From NCBI GenBank assembly GCA_016630955.3, contig CM049996.1, forward strand, positions 496,001 to 560,000: a stretch of DNA of 64,000 bases, given 5' to 3'. Positions 10,678 to 22,449 of this stretch are shown here, piece by piece. This DNA is from Didymella arachidicola (taxonomy: Eukaryota; Ascomycota; Dothideomycetes; Pleosporales; Didymellaceae). The position numbers were made by a program, and so were the translations under genes. Each line of letters opens with the position of its first letter. Within the stretch, counting starts at the first letter, position 1. Below the pieces are notes generated by a model. That model did no database searches. It was not told the DNA's origin and was given only the letters and a program-made list of their open reading frames with translations.

Positions 10678-11697
10678 TCAGCCACACGCAGCGTCGAAGA
10701 TGGCGAACATACCCTTCGTCCCAAGTCCCCCATCCCGCTGCGGCTCTGGTACTTTGCCCTCATACCACATGCGATGATAGTCCAGACCGACATCGCTCCA
10801 TCCCAGGCCCTCGAAGACCTTCTTCGCCTCCGCATTAGCGCCAAAGACCTCTGCAATAAGACTCCCCTTTGACTCAGCAATTGTCGGATGCTGCATCGCC
10901 AGCCGCAAGAGCTGCGATGCCACCGCTACACTCGGCGCAAACAGCGGCCCAATCCTGTGTCCCTCCTCGCAGCCTCTCACGAGAACGAAGCCGTCGAGTT
11001 GAGTATCGACATAGTGCGCGAACCCAAACACATCCTCTCTGTCCAGAAGATCGGAACTAACCCAGTACCTCCGCCTATCCAGACCCGTATGCATCTCGTC
11101 CAGCCTGCTCAACTCCTCTCTACTCACCCCCTTAACATCCCTTACTCTTCCGAGATCCACCGTCTGCGCAGCACCATCTTCATCCCCAGCACCCCCTTTC
11201 TCTAACAGCGCCGCAACAGCAGAAGCAGAACACCCCATCAACACAATCCTCCCCGTGTCCACAAACCCACCCCGCGTATACGTCGGGACCTGCTCTTCCA
11301 CGCCATCCAGGCCAATGAACCGCGTCCCATGACGCGCCCACACGGCGTCCATGCCGCGCCACAGCGCGCCGCCGAGACCCTGTCCCCGCCGCGAAGAAGA
11401 TACGACGAAGAACCCGATCCAGCCCGTATTATTCGGGAAGGGGAGCGCGAGGACGCAGCCTTGCGGGCCATGGCCGCCGGGATCACGTTCGCTAGGAGGC
11501 GCTGTGCTGGCTTGTGGAGTGAGGCTGTCCTTTGGACTGATTAGGAGCCATGTTTGGCCGTCTAGGGCGGCGTGGTAGTGCGTTGGGCCGTCGGAGCGAG
11601 AGCGGTTCCAGCCTAGGTCTTTGATGATGGGGTACCAGAAGTCTGAGATTTGTTGTAGGGACTGGGATGGGTGGATTGAGTGCGGTGGAGGGGCCAT
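10678..11697 (-). CDS. GNAT-family N-acetyltransferase
   Basis: A single exon of 339 residues. The acetyl-CoA binding core is visible around residues 90-125: a hydrophobic strand GWIGFFVV followed by SSRRGQGLGGALW, which matches the R/Q-x-x-G-x-G/A motif A of GNAT enzymes. The C-terminal half (about residues 215-330) resembles a second GNAT-like fold of the YitH/HolE type, with GFVLVRG and GPLFAPSVAVASQLL. Two-lobed GNAT proteins like this are common in fungi, but their substrates are mostly unknown, so I give no substrate. It is transcribed away from the dehydratase gene at 12209, with about 510 bases between the two starts. Confidence 0.85.
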   Translation of the reverse strand: MAPPPHSIHPSQSLQQISDFWYPIIKDLGWNRSRSDGPTHYHAALDGQTWLLISPKDSLTPQASTAPPSERDPGGHGPQGCVLALPFPNNTGWIGFFVVSSSRRGQGLGGALWRGMDAVWARHGTRFIGLDGVEEQVPTYTRGGFVDTGRIVLMGCSASAVAALLEKGGAGDEDGAAQTVDLGRVRDVKGVSREELSRLDEMHTGLDRRRYWVSSDLLDREDVFGFAHYVDTQLDGFVLVRGCEEGHRIGPLFAPSVAVASQLLRLAMQHPTIAESKGSLIAEVFGANAEAKKVFEGLGWSDVGLDYHRMWYEGKVPEPQRDGGLGTKGMFAIFDAACG

Positions 11698-12208
11698 GTT
11701 TTCTTGGTAGGAGCAGAGTGGTGAGTAGAGATGGTCTAGCCTGCTTTTATGATGGTGATAGTCTTGATCTCTGAGTAACAGTTGATGTTTGAGATGGATT
11801 GCTGAGTTATCTCATTGCAATGAGAGTTTAGTGCTCTCGATGGAGATGGTGGAGTGTGGAGCTGAGATGCACAATCGAATAAGCGCTTGTAGGTTCAGAT
11901 GGCGCCACCGCGTAGGCGTGATGGACCTCACATTACATCAACCGATTCGTCGGAGCCGCGACATATACTCAAAACCTTGCTCGAGAATAGGATATGCGAA
12001 GCACGACGAAGACGATGGAAAAACGGAAGGCTTCCCGCACGGAAAATGTGCCCCACATCCACCACGCTAGCATACCTACCACGCCCTACAGGTACATTTA
12101 CACGTAGAATGCATATCGCCGCATCCTCACATAAGAAAGCCCAAGCCACAATTTGTACCATCAAAATACAAACACAACCCACGCACATCCTTAACCCTCC
12201 ACCCCACC
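11698..12208. promoter_or_regulatory. Divergent promoter region, GNAT and dehydratase genes
   Basis: About 510 bases separate two divergent ATGs. The final 80 bases before 12209 are C/A-rich with almost no G on the + strand, typical of a fungal 5' leader. I find no specific operator. Confidence 0.45.
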
Positions 12209-13225
12209 ATGCCGCCCCTCACCCCCCTCCCCACACCCTGGCGCCGCACACCACTCATCCACAGCACCACCCTCTCCCACTCCTCCGGCTGCCAAATCTA
12301 CCTAAAACTCGAAACCCTGCAACCCAGCGGCTCCTTCAAATCTCGCGGCATAGGAAACCTACTCCACACACACCTCACCTCTGTCCCCCCCTCTGCGCGC
12401 TCAAAAATCCACTTCTACAGCTCCTCAGGCGGAAACGCAGGACTCGCGTGCGTCGTCGCTGCCGTGTCGCTCGGGGCGCCGGCGACGATCGTCGTGCCGC
12501 TGTCTACATCTTCTTTCATGATCGGAAAGATAAGGGAAGCGGGCGCGAGTGAGGTTACCCAGGAGGGTACCAGTTGGTACGAAGCCGATTCGTATCTCAA
12601 ATCTGTTGTTATTCCCGAGGCGGAGAAGAGGGGCGAGAAACCCGTGTACGTGCCGCCGTTCGACGCGGCTGCGATCTGGGACGGGAACGCGACGATGGTG
12701 GCTGAGGTGCTTGAGGATTTGGGGCAGGCGCCGGATGCGATTGTGTGTAGTGTGGGCGGCGGGGGGCTGTTTTGTGGGATTATGCAGGGGCGTGCGGGGG
12801 CTGGGGAAGAGGCGAGCGGGATGGAAGTTTTGGCTGTTGAGACGGAGGGGGCGGATAGTTTGAATTTGAGTGTGAGGGAGGGGAGGCTAAGTACATTGCC
12901 GGCGATTACAAGTATTGCGACGACGCTGGGGGCGAGGACGGTGGCGGAGAGGGCGTTTGAGTATTCGAAAGAGAGGGGGGTTAGAAGTGTGGTTTTGAGC
13001 GACAGGGAGGCTATGGAGGGGTGTGTGCGGTTTGCTGATGATGAGAGGATTATGGTGGAGGCTTCGTGTGGAGTCTCTTTGGCGTTGTGCTATGGAGGGC
13101 GACTGAAGAAGGTGTTGCCTGAGCTGACGAAGGATAGTAAGGTGGTGATCGTTGTTTGCGGCGGGAAGAATATCACAGCGGGCATGCTACAGACATGGGA
13201 AGATCAGCTCAAGCACCCAGCATAA
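12209..13225 (+). CDS. PLP-dependent L-serine/L-threonine dehydratase
   Basis: A single exon of 338 residues, close in length to catabolic serine/threonine deaminases such as yeast Cha1 (about 360). The enzyme deaminates serine to pyruvate and threonine to 2-oxobutyrate. The PLP-binding motif PSGSFKSRG places the Schiff-base lysine at Lys44. SSSGGNAGLA, near residue 70, fits the substrate-binding Ser/Gly/Asn loop. VGGGGLFCG, near residue 185, is the glycine-rich phosphate-binding loop of fold-type II enzymes. No C-terminal regulatory ACT domain follows, which argues for a catabolic enzyme over biosynthetic threonine deaminase. Third positions shift from C-rich to G-rich along the gene, an oddity shared with the end of the GH31 gene. 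Confidence 0.93.
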   Translation: MPPLTPLPTPWRRTPLIHSTTLSHSSGCQIYLKLETLQPSGSFKSRGIGNLLHTHLTSVPPSARSKIHFYSSSGGNAGLACVVAAVSLGAPATIVVPLSTSSFMIGKIREAGASEVTQEGTSWYEADSYLKSVVIPEAEKRGEKPVYVPPFDAAAIWDGNATMVAEVLEDLGQAPDAIVCSVGGGGLFCGIMQGRAGAGEEASGMEVLAVETEGADSLNLSVREGRLSTLPAITSIATTLGARTVAERAFEYSKERGVRSVVLSDREAMEGCVRFADDERIMVEASCGVSLALCYGGRLKKVLPELTKDSKVVIVVCGGKNITAGMLQTWEDQLKHPA

Positions 13226-13236
13226 TCAAGGTCTGC

Positions 13237-13266
13237 ATAGATCAAGACATAGATCAAGACATAGAT
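13237..13266. repeat. Short tandem repeat, 12-bp unit
   Basis: Two and a half direct copies of the unit ATAGATCAAGAC lie in the 150-bp gap between the converging dehydratase and NACHT/TPR genes. They are probably in a 3' untranslated region. No function is evident. Confidence 0.8.
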
Positions 13267-13376
13267 AGGATAGACTAAGAGCTCGCAGGAGCCAAGGTAT
13301 AGACCCAAGAACAGAAACGCCAATTTCACCGTTGAGCACCGTACAACATGAGAGCTTCCAATTACAAATCCCTGTA

Positions 13377-16300
13377 TCAGTACACAATCTCTGCGTTCAG
13401 GGGTCCGACCACTGCGGGTCCCTTAGCCCAGAGATTTCCACTGACCCTCCTCTTGACAAGCTCCTCCCTCCACTTGCGCTCACCGGCAGATTCATCTTCC
13501 TCGATCTGCCACTCAAACTTCTCCGGCCTCTTCCAACAGCCGAACATCTCCTCCTTCCCAACACCGGGCGTCCACTTCTCCAGCTGAGGACGCTTATCTT
13601 TCCAGGCTTTCTCATTGCTGAACTCATCGTCAAGTGCGCGGAAGAGCTCCTCGTACTGCTGGACATCCTTGTCAAATTTGCCGTGACGCTTGAAGGCGAA
13701 CTTCATAAGCTCAGTGTGCTTATTTGCAACATCGACAGCATTAAGACCGGGGGCAGATTGGCCTTCACCTAGACGGCAGATGATATCTTCGTGCAGCTCA
13801 AAAGCGTCACGGTAGCGCTTCTGTGCGGTGTAGAGCTCTGACAAAAGCACAGTGAACTCAAGAGTGGACCGGTCAAGAGCACCGCGAATGAACTGAAGGT
13901 TATATCTGATATGGTAGCCTGGACTCGTTAGCCATGTTTGGCGCTTCAGAAAAGGGATCGCTTACAAAGATGAATTGCATCAGAGTACTTGCCGAGAGCA
14001 GCAAGAGTCTGCACGAGGCTACGGCCGATGTGGAGCACCAATGGGCTGGAAGAGAGATTGTTCCGAATGGTCTTGGTCTTCCAGAGCAGCTGCAGGATGC
14101 GCTCAAGATCCTGGTATCTCTTCTGCTGGCTCAACGTGGCGATCAGGTCAGTAAGCAGATGCTGCAGCTCGTGGAGTTCAATCTCGACTTCATCCAAGCC
14201 CGCCAGAGCCTCTTGCAAGATAGTGCGGGAAAGCTCCACCATGGATGCGTACTGCTTCTCGTCACCACACTTGTTGGTGCCAATGCCAACAAGATACCTC
14301 GAGACGCTGAAGCCAGCGCGGATGTAGAATTCGGACTTGAAGCCGCCGTTGACGTGGATGAACCTGTCGATAAGCAGGGCAAGGTCGTACGCTTCAGCAA
14401 ATTTAGCGGTCTTGGTGAATTTGAGTACAGTCTCAGCGGCTTGACGGATGATCTCATGCTCGTAGTGGGACTTGCTGATCTGCTTGAGGTAGAGTTGCAA
14501 GAAGTAATGCAACGAAGTTTCCTGGACAGCGCGAGAGAAGTTAAGGTACTTGCGGAAGTACTCTATAAGCTCCTTCTCGATCTTGACGAACTCGGCATTT
14601 CGAGTGCTCTTCCTTTCCAGGAGATGGAAGTAAAGGCTACAACCCGACTTTATGATCGAGCGGTAGTCGGTCTGCTTCCTTGTGGCATGGAAGTACGAGG
14701 TGTACATGAGTACCTCCGCACGCAACTCGGACATGACTGATGTGAAGGACGAAGACCCTGAGAACGACTCCTGGAATGTGGCCAAGAAGACGTACGAGTT
14801 AGACTTGACCGTGGTCGACGATGTAATCGACGCCCTGATCTCTTCCACGACTTTGCTGCGCATCTCAGTGATGAGAACCTCGGCATGCTCTGAGAACTTG
14901 CACTCCTTATAGATCGAAGCAATACTGCGAGCGGACTCAACCAGCTTTTCAGAGCGACTCTCGTGCTGGAAGATTTCCATAGTGCTACTCTTGAGAGTGC
15001 TTGTGGCGGTGGAGATGGATTCCTTGGTTTCTTGCTTCTTGTATGTGGTGATCAGACTGTGAAGGGCAGTCAAAGTCTCCGTTGATGTGCGCTCAGTCTT
15101 GCTGTAGCTCTCGTACTGCTCCTTATAGATGCTGACAGCTTTGGTGATGTGCTTTGTCTCTGATGCATACATCTTTGCGACTCTGGTACTGCAAGTGTGA
15201 AGGGTCTTTTTGCTGAACTCAGTGTGTGTCTCCTTGCAGTACTTCATAACCTGCTCGTAGAGAGAAATCGAAGTCTCGCGGTGCTCCTCCCTACTCTCAC
15301 AGACCTGGGCATAGTGAAGCGTTGCCTTGATGGTGATCTCGTGATGATGACCGTAGAAAGCGACGCATTTCTCATGGTACTCGCGTGCGATCTGGAGGTA
15401 GACAGAGTACTCGACGTGGTGGTGGTGCTCAAGGATGAAAACATAGCGGGTGAAGATCTTCTGAACAATCTTGACATCAAGCGAGTACTCTGCGCCGAAT
15501 CGAACAAAGGTGCGCCACAAGTAGCCATAGACCTCGTAGGCAAGCTCCCACTTGCATTGTAACTCATAGATCTGGCAGAGCAGGAAGGCAGCCTCAAAGC
15601 CATCGAAGTGAAGACAGCCGTGGGCAGTGTGGAAGCAAGAGTAGACGTAGAAGCAGGCAGTCGCAGCTTCCTCGTAGAGTGACATCTTGAAACAAATCCT
15701 GGCGAACTCAATCAAAACCAAGATGGTCTCTCTGTGTGTCTTACCCCAAGCGATAGGCATGTAGACGAACAGCTCACGGTATATCTCAATGACACGTTCG
15801 TACTTGTATGTGATCTTGAAGAATTCAAGGACGAGCTTGATCTTGGCAAGCAGGAAATGCTTATTCTCGATGTGTCGGGTGCAGATCAAGGCGCGGAACA
15901 AGTTGAGGTAAATTGTTTCCGCGATGTCGATACGCAGCATCTTGAAGTGGCAATGTGCAAGGCTGAAAGCCAACTCGAAGAGCTCCTCACTAAGGAACTC
16001 AACGAATCCAGTCACATCGACTGAGACCGTTGTCTCGACATTTGCCCACACTTTGCAGATGACCCTGCTGTAGATCTCGCAAGCCTCTTCGTAGCGCTCC
16101 TCGTACATGTAACTCGAGCAAAGAGCCTGGCATACTGAAATCGTGGTCGAGGTGATCTCTGTAGACTCCATGCAGCTCTCGAAGATCTCGGTAAGGGTCT
16201 TCTCTTCGCTGGAGATGATCGTGGTCGTGTTCGTGGTCGTGCTAGTCTCCGACTTCGTAATGCTCTTCGAATAAGAGATCGACTTGGTGATCGTCTCAGC

Positions 16301-19300
16301 AAGTGAGCGAACGATGGTGATGCATTCTGTCGATGTGCGCTGCTCGTGGCTCTCATAGTGCTCGTACAGCGATTGGTAGATCGAGCGGGACATGCTGAAT
16401 ATTTCCAGACGCGAGAAATACTTTGCAATTTTCTGCACCTTCTTGATCATTGTTGACTCAAAACGAGACTCGTAGCTGTAAGATTGGATCTCAGTCCAGA
16501 CGCCACGGAGAATGACTTCTGACTCTTGCTTGCGCGAGTGGCGGAACAAGAACTTCGAGTACTTGAGGGCAAAGTCGACTCTGAGCTCAGTGATGCGGGT
16601 GGTAGACTTGGACACGGAGACGTTTTTCCAGAAGCGGACAAGGATCTGCTCAGCCTTGAAGACCTCCTTACGCTCTTCGTAGATCGCGATCAGAGCCAGG
16701 ACAGAGCTAATGCGTCGCTCATCAGTGATGAGAAGGCCTTCTACATGAGCGTGGTACTCAAGATAAACTTCAAGGACTTCATCATGAAGCGAGAGTTGTT
16801 TCAGGTACGAGATCAGAAGTTGGAAGAGGGTGTAAGTGTGCTCGTGGAGGTGGCCACAGGCGTGAAGGCGCAGGCGATAAAGCTGTCGGTAGATTACGAC
16901 TGCCTTTTGGATGTTTCCGAACTCGACCTGAAGCTCCGCCAAAATAGTCAAGTACTCAACATGCTTCAGCTCAGCATTACTGTGGGTGTAAACCTCGACG
17001 AGATACTCAAGGACCTCGACTTTATGAGCGCACAGGTGAGAATGCTCAGAGACTGTAAGCGTCTTGGAGTAGCCGATGAAGGACTCTGCAAGACTCTGAA
17101 TCGTGGGAGTGGAGCAGATCTCGCGGCTCAGCTTCCATGCCTCGAACGAATACTCGCACAAGGAGGTAGTGCTCTTGAACTTGCGTCCGATGTAAAGCTC
17201 GAGGATCAAGGTCTGGAGGACAGCAGCGGAATGCTCACCAAGGAGTGTCTTGCGAACGTTATAGGCAAGGTGTTGCAATTTCTCTGCATCACACGCAATG
17301 TACTGCCGCGTGATACAGGAGCCATCGATAAGTGCGAAGCGTATGGAGCTAGAGAAGGCGACCTTGAACTGTGTCGATGACGAGATCTTGCCGGTGGACT
17401 TCTCGTACATAGAAGAGGATCTCAAATGAGAGATCCAGTAACGAGCTGCGTACTCGAGGAGGTCATGTCGCAAGAAGCTGCTGTTAATCTCGGTTACATC
17501 GTACAGACTTGATGAAGGACTGATGTCCTTCTGTTGGAGATGAATCTTAACGTAAGCCATAGTGCGGACAGCCAGCTCTTGGTGGGCGCCCTTCAGATCG
17601 ATGGCAAATTTTGATGCCTTGTGAGACACGAGGCGCTCGCGAATACTGGAATGCCGGATGGAAACAAGTCCATCATTGATCGTCACAAGTGGAGTGCAGA
17701 ACTGGCGAACTGTCTTCTCGACATCTGCGGAGAATGGACGGTATGCACAGCCATCGAGATCAACTTCGAGCAGGGCTTTGATCTCCTTCAGGGACAGTGG
17801 GCGCTCAGCAGCCACAAGCCAGGTGAGAATTTGCTTCGTCTCATGACGCTTCGAGTCAAGGCGCCCAATCTGGTTGTCAAGAAGCTCTTCGGTTGTTTTG
17901 GAAGGCTTCAAAGCCTTCAAAATATCTGCAGCGGAATCCTCGGTACCGATCTGACGAAGTAGCAACTCAGCACGCACATACGAGTTGTGGGCTGCTTCGG
18001 CATACTTGTCAATAATCTCGTGTCGTTCAGCTTCCTTAAGACGTCGCAACTCGGCACGGTGGAAGATGAAATCCTGGACGAAGTTCTTGATATCTGGCGA
18101 ACCTTCACTGTGAGCCTTCTCCAGGGTAATATGTTCTTGGCAATGCTTCAGAGCAGCATCGCTTACTGGTCGGCTAAGAACGATGGCCTTGACGTTCTTC
18201 TTCGATCTGGTGATGCGATCGAGGATCTCGAGCGCAGGCGGGTTTCCAATGCGGGAACTGCTGAGCTGGTCCAAGCCATCGATGAGGATCAAAAGTTTAC
18301 GGTCATCAAGAGCATGCTCGAGGCCATTCCAGAGAGCAGCTTCTACCTCGCTAGTTGGGTGGCCGGACTGCGCGTGCTCAATAGCTTCATTGATGTGGGA
18401 CAAGAGGTGTTCGCGACCAATCCTACGATCAAGCAGTTGCAGAACTAAGCTCTTGACAAGACTCAGCGAGCTCGTGGTGTACTTGACGTTCGCGTCTACG
18501 CATGCTTAGCGGAAGTACTATCTATGACATAACTCACTTACCAACGGTGAAGCTCAACACATCGAATGGGTCATCTTCAATCGACTCCTGCAGCTTCCCA
18601 TGAATCCATCGAGCAAGTACAGACTTGCCAGTAGAAGCAGCTCCAGTGACGAAGAGCACCTTCTTGCCGTTTCTCGTGAACTTCCGTAGAGGAGCTGAGA
18701 ACCACTCGCATGTGTACTCAGCACGCCGCGCCTCTGAGTATAGCTGGTTCGACATGATCGTTTTTACAACGCTGTCCTGTGGCGTCAGGAACTCCCGGAT
18801 TGCGCGCACGTTGAAGTGAGAGCAATGCTTGTGAGACGACCACATTGAGATTGAGACTCCTTCCAAATGTCGGTAGAAGGATGCTGCACCGTGTGTCATA
18901 AATGAGCCCAGTTCAGCATGGTCGACAGGCAGAATGCCCTTGCATCGAGCCACGCAGTAAATGTGAACATCGCGCGTAAGGTGTGCAAATTGCTGGAACG
19001 CATGTGCTAGTTCGCGACGAACATCAGGGTTCGACTTGATGAGTTGGCTTTGGCGCAAGAAAACAGAAAGGGCAAGGGTGATCTTGTGAAACTGACTGAA
19101 GACCTTCAATAAAGTCTTGATGTGCGCTGATCCGAGCTGGCTCAACAGTCAGCAACGTCATCGAAAGTGCAACAAGCCGATTGGATGGCATACCTGGATA
19201 AGAGACGTGCAGCTGTCGCATATCAGTCTTGTCGCCTCCTCACTATTGAGCATGAACTCATTCAGGACTCCAACGCTGAGCAAGACAATTCCGCCGATAT

Positions 19301-19736
19301 TGTCAGCCCACTTCAGAATCTTATCCCAGCTAGAGCCGTCGTGAGGCATGTGACGAAAGCGTTCATTCTTGAGGAAGCGAAGGAAGTCATGCACTGTTCC
19401 TTTGCCCTCGAAAGCGACGCTGACAGAACGGCCGAAGCGTGGGCGAGAAGTCACGGTCACATCAGACTGCTCACGGATAGTACCAAGCTTAGGTACTGTG
19501 AGGCTCTCCAATACATCAAGGCGAGGAGACATGGGTCCAAGCTCAGCCACCTCCACATCAGGTCTCTTCGAGACACTGTTGGGCCCGGAGGCAAAGTCAA
19601 GCGAGATGGGTGCCATGCTGAAATGCCTTCCTGTCAAAGGTGAGGGAGAAAGGTAACGAGGTCGGGTATATCGAGAAGGAAAGCAGCAGCAAATGGACTG
19701 AGAGAAGAACGACTGGAGGAGAGCACCTAAGCTCAT
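13377..19736 (-). CDS. NACHT/NPHP3-type NTPase with a long TPR-like region
   Basis: Four exons read on the minus strand: 19736-19194, 19136-18542, 18495-13966 and 13918-13377. Introns are 57, 46 and 47 nt with GT-AG ends. The product has 2,069 residues. The N-terminal ~300 residues are helical, like the regions preceding the NTPase in fungal STAND proteins. The Walker A motif GAASTGKS is near residue 345 and LLILIDGLDQL (Walker B) near 446-456, followed by a NACHT-like winged-helix region. From about residue 750 to 1900 there are many degenerate TPR-like helix pairs (AVVIYRQLY, ACEIYSRVI, AVSIYKEQY). Serine, threonine, glutamate and tyrosine dominate, glycine is rare. Proteins of this architecture act as regulated molecular switches; some control fungal cell death, but I cannot assign that role here. 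The start is the first in-frame ATG. Confidence 0.88.
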
Positions 19737-22449
19737 GAACCACGCATGGCAAAAAGAGACTTAAGTATGCGAATGCCGTGCGGCTTCAAGCTCCTTTGAG
19801 AGCTCTCTGCGAAGGAACAAGACTGGGGTATGTAGGCCTTTCCGATTCGTTCTGGACCCTTCGACTCGTAGATTCGCTCAGTCTAACTGGTCGCAAGACT
19901 GGTATGAAGCTGAGGTGTGTGATAGAGTGAACCATGGCGTGAGATCGATATGCAGGAGACAGTCTTAGCCATACGAATTTGGCATTGTTCAGCTCTCATC
20001 TACCCAGAAAGTAGCAGCCACAAGCGAAGACGCCACGAGAAGGACGACCAACAGGGTCCTGGACATGGGTTATGGGCTCTTGGACCTCACCCGAGCCTGC
20101 AAGCGAGCGAGGACTCGTACACTCATCTCTTGAGCCTACTCAATTCGGCATCGTCAGCTCCATCGCAATACATGGGCTTTATAGATGGGGTTAGCAGTTC
20201 TTGCGGAGATCCCGCAGATCCATGTCGCCGACGGCCCCATCCGGGATGCGCCAATGCGGCCAGCAATGGTGAACTCGTGGTCTGAAAGGGACTGAAGAAC
20301 TGTCAGATCCACGATTGGATTGCGAAGCGGCAGACCGATACTCACCGGCGGCAACGCGTATCTAGCAGATTGCGCGAGCGAAGTCTACTTCAGCCACGGT
20401 TACGGACTGCTCATGGCCTCAAGGCAAATCAAACAACTCAGGCTGCAACTCGCTTGGCACGGCGAGAGCGAGTCTGTCAATTGCCCATCGGTGCCTGGTG
20501 CAGGATCAAACACCCTCAGGGACGCGTCCGTATCCGGAGCTGGATCGTTCAGGGGTTGTGTTGCTTCTTCTTATTCGAAGAATTGCTTCCGCGGTACGAA
20601 AGCGCGTCGTGGAGTCCGCCAGGCCATGTTCCTCAGCGCCCATATCGAGTTTGTGGCTGGCTGTCTCATCCCATTGAGGTTTAGATCTTGAGGCAGTGGA
20701 CTGGAAGAGGAAGCGTTGGCTTGAGAGTGGGTCAGTGGTCAGCTAGCCCGCGCGCTACGAAGCGGAAAGCGGGTCCAGCCTCGCGGTCTCCGCTCCCTCC
20801 TCACAGCAGCTGGTAGCTGCGATGGCTGTCGCACAGCACCACTGTTCGGCTGAGCAACGACATAATGGCCTCATGCCTTCTAAAATCATTGCAAAGGGGC
20901 AGGGACATACTCGCGAATATCGTAGGAGACGGCTCAGGCGCTTCACAGATAGCAACCTGTACGCACCCGCACCCCGGAACGCCACCATGCGGGAAGGAGC
21001 TACGGGAGCGTCGCGAGTCCGACCCAGGACCGAAATTTCAATCTGTCACAAATCACGAGGCCGCCGATGGGAATTGCCGTTCTATTGCCCCGCTCGAGCT
21101 TGCTGGTCGCGAGCTTCTCGAAAGGCTGGGCACACGATCCAAAGCAGATGGCCCAAGGCGCATGCGCGAGGCTCTGGGCAATACTACAATCTAAGAGTTC
21201 TGTCCAAGCCTGATCGCTGACGTCCTTGGTTCTCACAACTGTTCTCTTTGAAACGGCTCGAACGCAGTTGCGCACTTCGTTTTGAAGGGGTGGGTTATAG
21301 GCGCAACTCTTTCTCTGGGCATTACATGTCTTCTCCAGCTCTGACTGATGAATTCAGCGGTTTACATCTGCACGATTCAGTGAGTAACGCTTTCCCTCCA
21401 CCCACTGCTTGGTAATGGAGATAAAGGGACCTCGAGGTCGTTATATTTTGCAATGCTTTCGAGGGCTCCACGCTGTGTAAGGACAGACCAGTACTGATGG
21501 TCACACACAAGGCAGCCATGCTCAGGAAAAGTTTATCTAAAAAGCTAGGGGAGATACTTTGGAACGACTAATGTGGCCCGGCCTCACGCATGAGTCCAGT
21601 CATTTCCTGCGGAGTATGTGGACCCCTGCGTGCTCGAAGGTATGTCTCAGAGGTTGAGATAGCATTTCCTTGGCCCGTATCACCGACTAGAAGTATAGCC
21701 ATATATGAAGAAAGTCGGAGATTTGAAGAATCAAGACGAGAATGTTCCGTAAGGTGGTTTTCCCGGCACCCGGTGCGGTGGAGATCGAACATATGAGGCT
21801 GCGGCCTTTGGGATTGTAAACACAATCCCCTGTACCTTATGTGTAAACCTAGTTGTGGATATCTCCTAGGAACTCGAACAATCAAAATGTCGGTTCGAAG
21901 ACGCCACCAGATAAGTTACACCGGGCCGAACGGCGATCTTCCTATCCATCCACGATCCGAGAGGCGCCCAGTGAGATTAGCACACATGGACACTGGAGCA
22001 TCTCTTGATCTCCAGAGACTCTATCATTATGGACTTCTGCTTACGGTGAAGTCGGCCTGTCGAAGCACGATTGTGTGCGGACTTTCACCTAGGATATACC
22101 AGCCTACGAATGTAGCGTCCACGGGTACATCAAAGGTGGCGCTCTGTGTTGCCCTTATATCTTTGTTCTACAATTGCACTGGATATTCACGCCGAGGTGC
22201 TAGCCTAGCATTGCAGTTTGTTCAGCGTAGATTTCAGCGAGAAGTATACGACGGGCCAGTTTTGATGCCTAATGAGGCGGGTAGTGGGAAGAGACTTGAA
22301 GCTATCAGAAGCCCTACCAAGGTTTGCTGATCATATAACCTTGGAAGGTCAAGCAATATCTCGTTTATAGGAAAACGGAGGGAGTGACTTCTGAGAATAT
22401 CAGAAAAGATGCCTTGAGCACGCCGATCCTTGATCGCAGCAGCAGAAAA
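19737..22449. other. Gene-poor 2.7-kb region with a P-loop-like relic
   Basis: No frame here looks like a complete gene. The longest ATG frame (21839-22330, + strand, 163 codons) has no recognisable motif. On the minus strand, between about 21834 and 21680, a 50-codon open stretch contains APGAGKTT (codons at about 21782-21753), which fits a Walker A motif. It is bounded by stops on both sides. It may be the remains of an NTPase gene, possibly related to the neighbouring NACHT gene, or a chance match. Confidence 0.4.

Noticed and set aside
14143..17380. Plus-strand frames opposite the NACHT/TPR exon
   Set aside because: Exon 3 of the NACHT/TPR gene is a continuous 4.5-kb frame with recognisable motifs; the opposite frames are shadows.
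21839..22330. 163-codon plus-strand ORF in the gene-poor region
   Set aside because: It has an ATG, but no motif, no protein-like hydrophobic pattern and no splice context. It is kept only as part of the gap description.
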